A DNA stretch of 64,000 nt, taken from contig NZ_AP018448.1 of NCBI RefSeq assembly GCF_030294945.1, positions 5,486,001 to 5,550,000 on the forward strand, given 5' to 3'. Shown here in pieces: positions 62,798 through 64,000 of this stretch (within the stretch, counting starts at the first letter, position 1; every line of letters begins with the position of its first letter). Source of the stretch: Streptomyces graminofaciens. Its GTDB lineage: Bacteria; Actinomycetota; Actinomycetes; Streptomycetales; Streptomycetaceae. The notes beneath the pieces are model-generated. The model ran no database searches. It was given only the letters and a program-made list of their open reading frames with translations, and was not told the origin of the DNA. Position numbers and translations under genes: made by a program.

Positions 62798-64000
62798 TCA
62801 TCCGGAGGCGGAAGCGGAACCGTCCTCGGGCCGGTTGGCGAGGGCGCAGGCGAGGCGGTCGCGGCCGACGACCATGACGCCGTCGGACTTGTACGGCTCG
62901 GCGCCGGTGCCGTCGAGGACGCGCTTGAGGTCGATGAACGACCACTTGCCGTAGGCATCCGCGTTCAGGGCGGCGAGCCGCTTGAGGACGTCCTGCGTGC
63001 GCACCCGCGCCGCGTCCCCGACCACAGCGGCGATGTCGGCGAGCGGGTCACGCTCCTCACCCCGCTCGATGGCGTGGAGGGTGGTGACGCCGTCGCGCAG
63101 GGCCTTGGCGCGGTCGGTGATGGCTTCGGCCGCGTCGTCGTCGATGTAGTGCGTGCGCACAGTGATGGCGGCCTGTCCGGCCGGGATGTCGATACCGGAG
63201 GAGGCGACGACCAGGGTTCCCTGGTCCAGGCCGGGGCGCAGCATGTTGGGGGCGGCGCCGCCGTCGACGGCCTTGTCCCCGAGTGCCATGCGGGCCTGGG
63301 ACTCGGTGCCGAGCGCGAGGGAGGCGCGGGTGTGGGCGCCCTCGCGTACGAGCTTGGGAAGGTTCTGGTCGGTGGGGTCCTGGGTGCCCTGCCACATCAG
63401 CACGTTCACGGCACGGCCCTGGTTGTGGATCTTGCGGACGGCCATGAAGTACCGGGAGTTGGACTTGGAGCCGCCGTAGGGGCGCTTGTCCTCGTCCTTG
63501 ACCGGGCACATGAACGCCATCTGCGCTTCGTCGACCAGCACGATCAGCGCCGGGAAGGTGGTGCCGGGCGGGGCCTGGATACGACGGTTCATCTCGTCCA
63601 CCGCGCCCTCGACCATCTCGGTCACCTGAATCACGTGCTCATCCGTCGGGCCCTGGATGAGGGTGGTGGCGAGTCCGTCGAACATGGCCCAGTCGCCGAC
63701 GCCCTTGAGATCGCCGATCAGGAACTGAACCGACCTGTCCAGCGCGACCCACAGCGCGAGGGCGCGCAGAGCGACGGTCTTGCCCTGGTTCGACAGACCG
63801 GTGATGAGCAGGTGGCGCTGGTAGAGGCTGAGGGCGGCGGCATCCCCGCGCAGGTCCTGCCCCCACGGCGCCTTGCCCTTGGCGTAGTCGGCGGTCATGG
63901 TGTCGTCGGTGACCAGCGGGGAGGGGCCGATCGGCTCGTCCAGCGCGCCGGAGTCGGCGACCCACAGCCGCACCGTGCGGGCGGCCTGCGGGATGGTGAT
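62798..64000 (-). CDS. FtsK/SpoIIIE-type DNA translocase (TraB/TraSA-like), 5' end outside window
   Basis: The frame is open to the right edge, so only the C-terminal ~400 residues are seen. Walker A is ITGLSNQGKTVALRALAL, Walker B LIVLVDEAQM; ARKIHNQGRAVNVLMWQGTQ-like residues fit the FtsK motor. The C-terminal ~120 residues form a winged-helix-type tail (VLKRLAALNADAYGKWSFID). In AICEs a single such protein moves double-stranded DNA between mycelia. It is the transfer gene of this element. Confidence 0.9.
   Translation of the reverse strand: MTIPQAARTVRLWVADSGALDEPIGPSPLVTDDTMTADYAKGKAPWGQDLRGDAAALSLYQRHLLITGLSNQGKTVALRALALWVALDRSVQFLIGDLKGVGDWAMFDGLATTLIQGPTDEHVIQVTEMVEGAVDEMNRRIQAPPGTTFPALIVLVDEAQMAFMCPVKDEDKRPYGGSKSNSRYFMAVRKIHNQGRAVNVLMWQGTQDPTDQNLPKLVREGAHTRASLALGTESQARMALGDKAVDGGAAPNMLRPGLDQGTLVVASSGIDIPAGQAAITVRTHYIDDDAAEAITDRAKALRDGVTTLHAIERGEERDPLADIAAVVGDAARVRTQDVLKRLAALNADAYGKWSFIDLKRVLDGTGAEPYKSDGVMVVGRDRLACALANRPEDGSASASG

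Overview
This window is chromosomal DNA of a Streptomyces or very close relative. It is GC-rich with strong third-position G/C bias. It encodes a SsgA-family sporulation protein, an actinobacterial RNase PH / RdgB / CysM-CysO-Mec / ClpS gene neighbourhood, a GlcNAc-type PTS with DasR-like operators, a WhiJ-type HTH/DUF397/ATPase cassette, and an integrative element of the AICE type. Nothing was searched against a database; all family calls come from recognising motifs and gene order.

Left part (1-16000): the C-terminal part of a DUF3427 helicase; a divergent HATPase / HTH-DUF5753 / DUF397 regulatory cassette around an inverted-repeat operator; a CYTH protein; an AlkZ-like winged-helix protein; a large lipoprotein; an alpha/beta hydrolase; DUF445 and DUF1707 proteins; a secreted SGNH hydrolase; and a three-gene ABC-2 exporter operon. 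Centre (16000-35500): a class A penicillin-binding protein with very long repetitive tails, GroES-like and Bcp proteins, tRNA-Leu(UAG), rdgB, a small lipoprotein, rph, divergent nagF/nagE, a metallo-beta-lactamase-fold phosphodiesterase-like gene, the sulfur-carrier cysteine pathway (cysM, cysO, a 31-residue leader peptide, and mec split off by a LacI gene), an amino-acid permease, DUF2017, clpS, and the NAD-salvage genes pncB and pncA. Much of this order matches the conserved pncB-clpS-DUF2017-mec-cysO-cysM-Rv1339-rph-rdgB block of actinobacteria, with later insertions.

Right-centre (35500-57350): a MITE-like palindromic element, an M6 immune-inhibitor-A-type protease, two RDD membrane proteins, an ssgG-like gene, an FAD-linked oxidase, hpd with a divergent Lrp/AsnC regulator, a tightly overlapping OpuC-type osmoprotectant ABC operon, an ArsR-type regulator, an S16-type serine protease, an IclR regulator, a DEAD/DEAH helicase with a coupled small membrane protein, an RHH protein, an MFS exporter and tRNA-Cys(GCA).

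Right end (57270-64000): an AICE apparently integrated at the 3' end of tRNA-Cys. Reading inward it has a lower-GC cargo gene with an Rx4H (HEPN-like) motif, integrase, excisionase, an array of at least ten TCCGCTACA-type nonamers including an 18-bp inverted repeat, a translationally overlapping replication module (DUF3631 ATPase, small protein, primase-polymerase), a small membrane protein and an FtsK/TraB-type translocase that runs off the window. A window-wide peculiarity is that short tandem repeats of 10-30 bp repeatedly sit on or just beyond stop codons.
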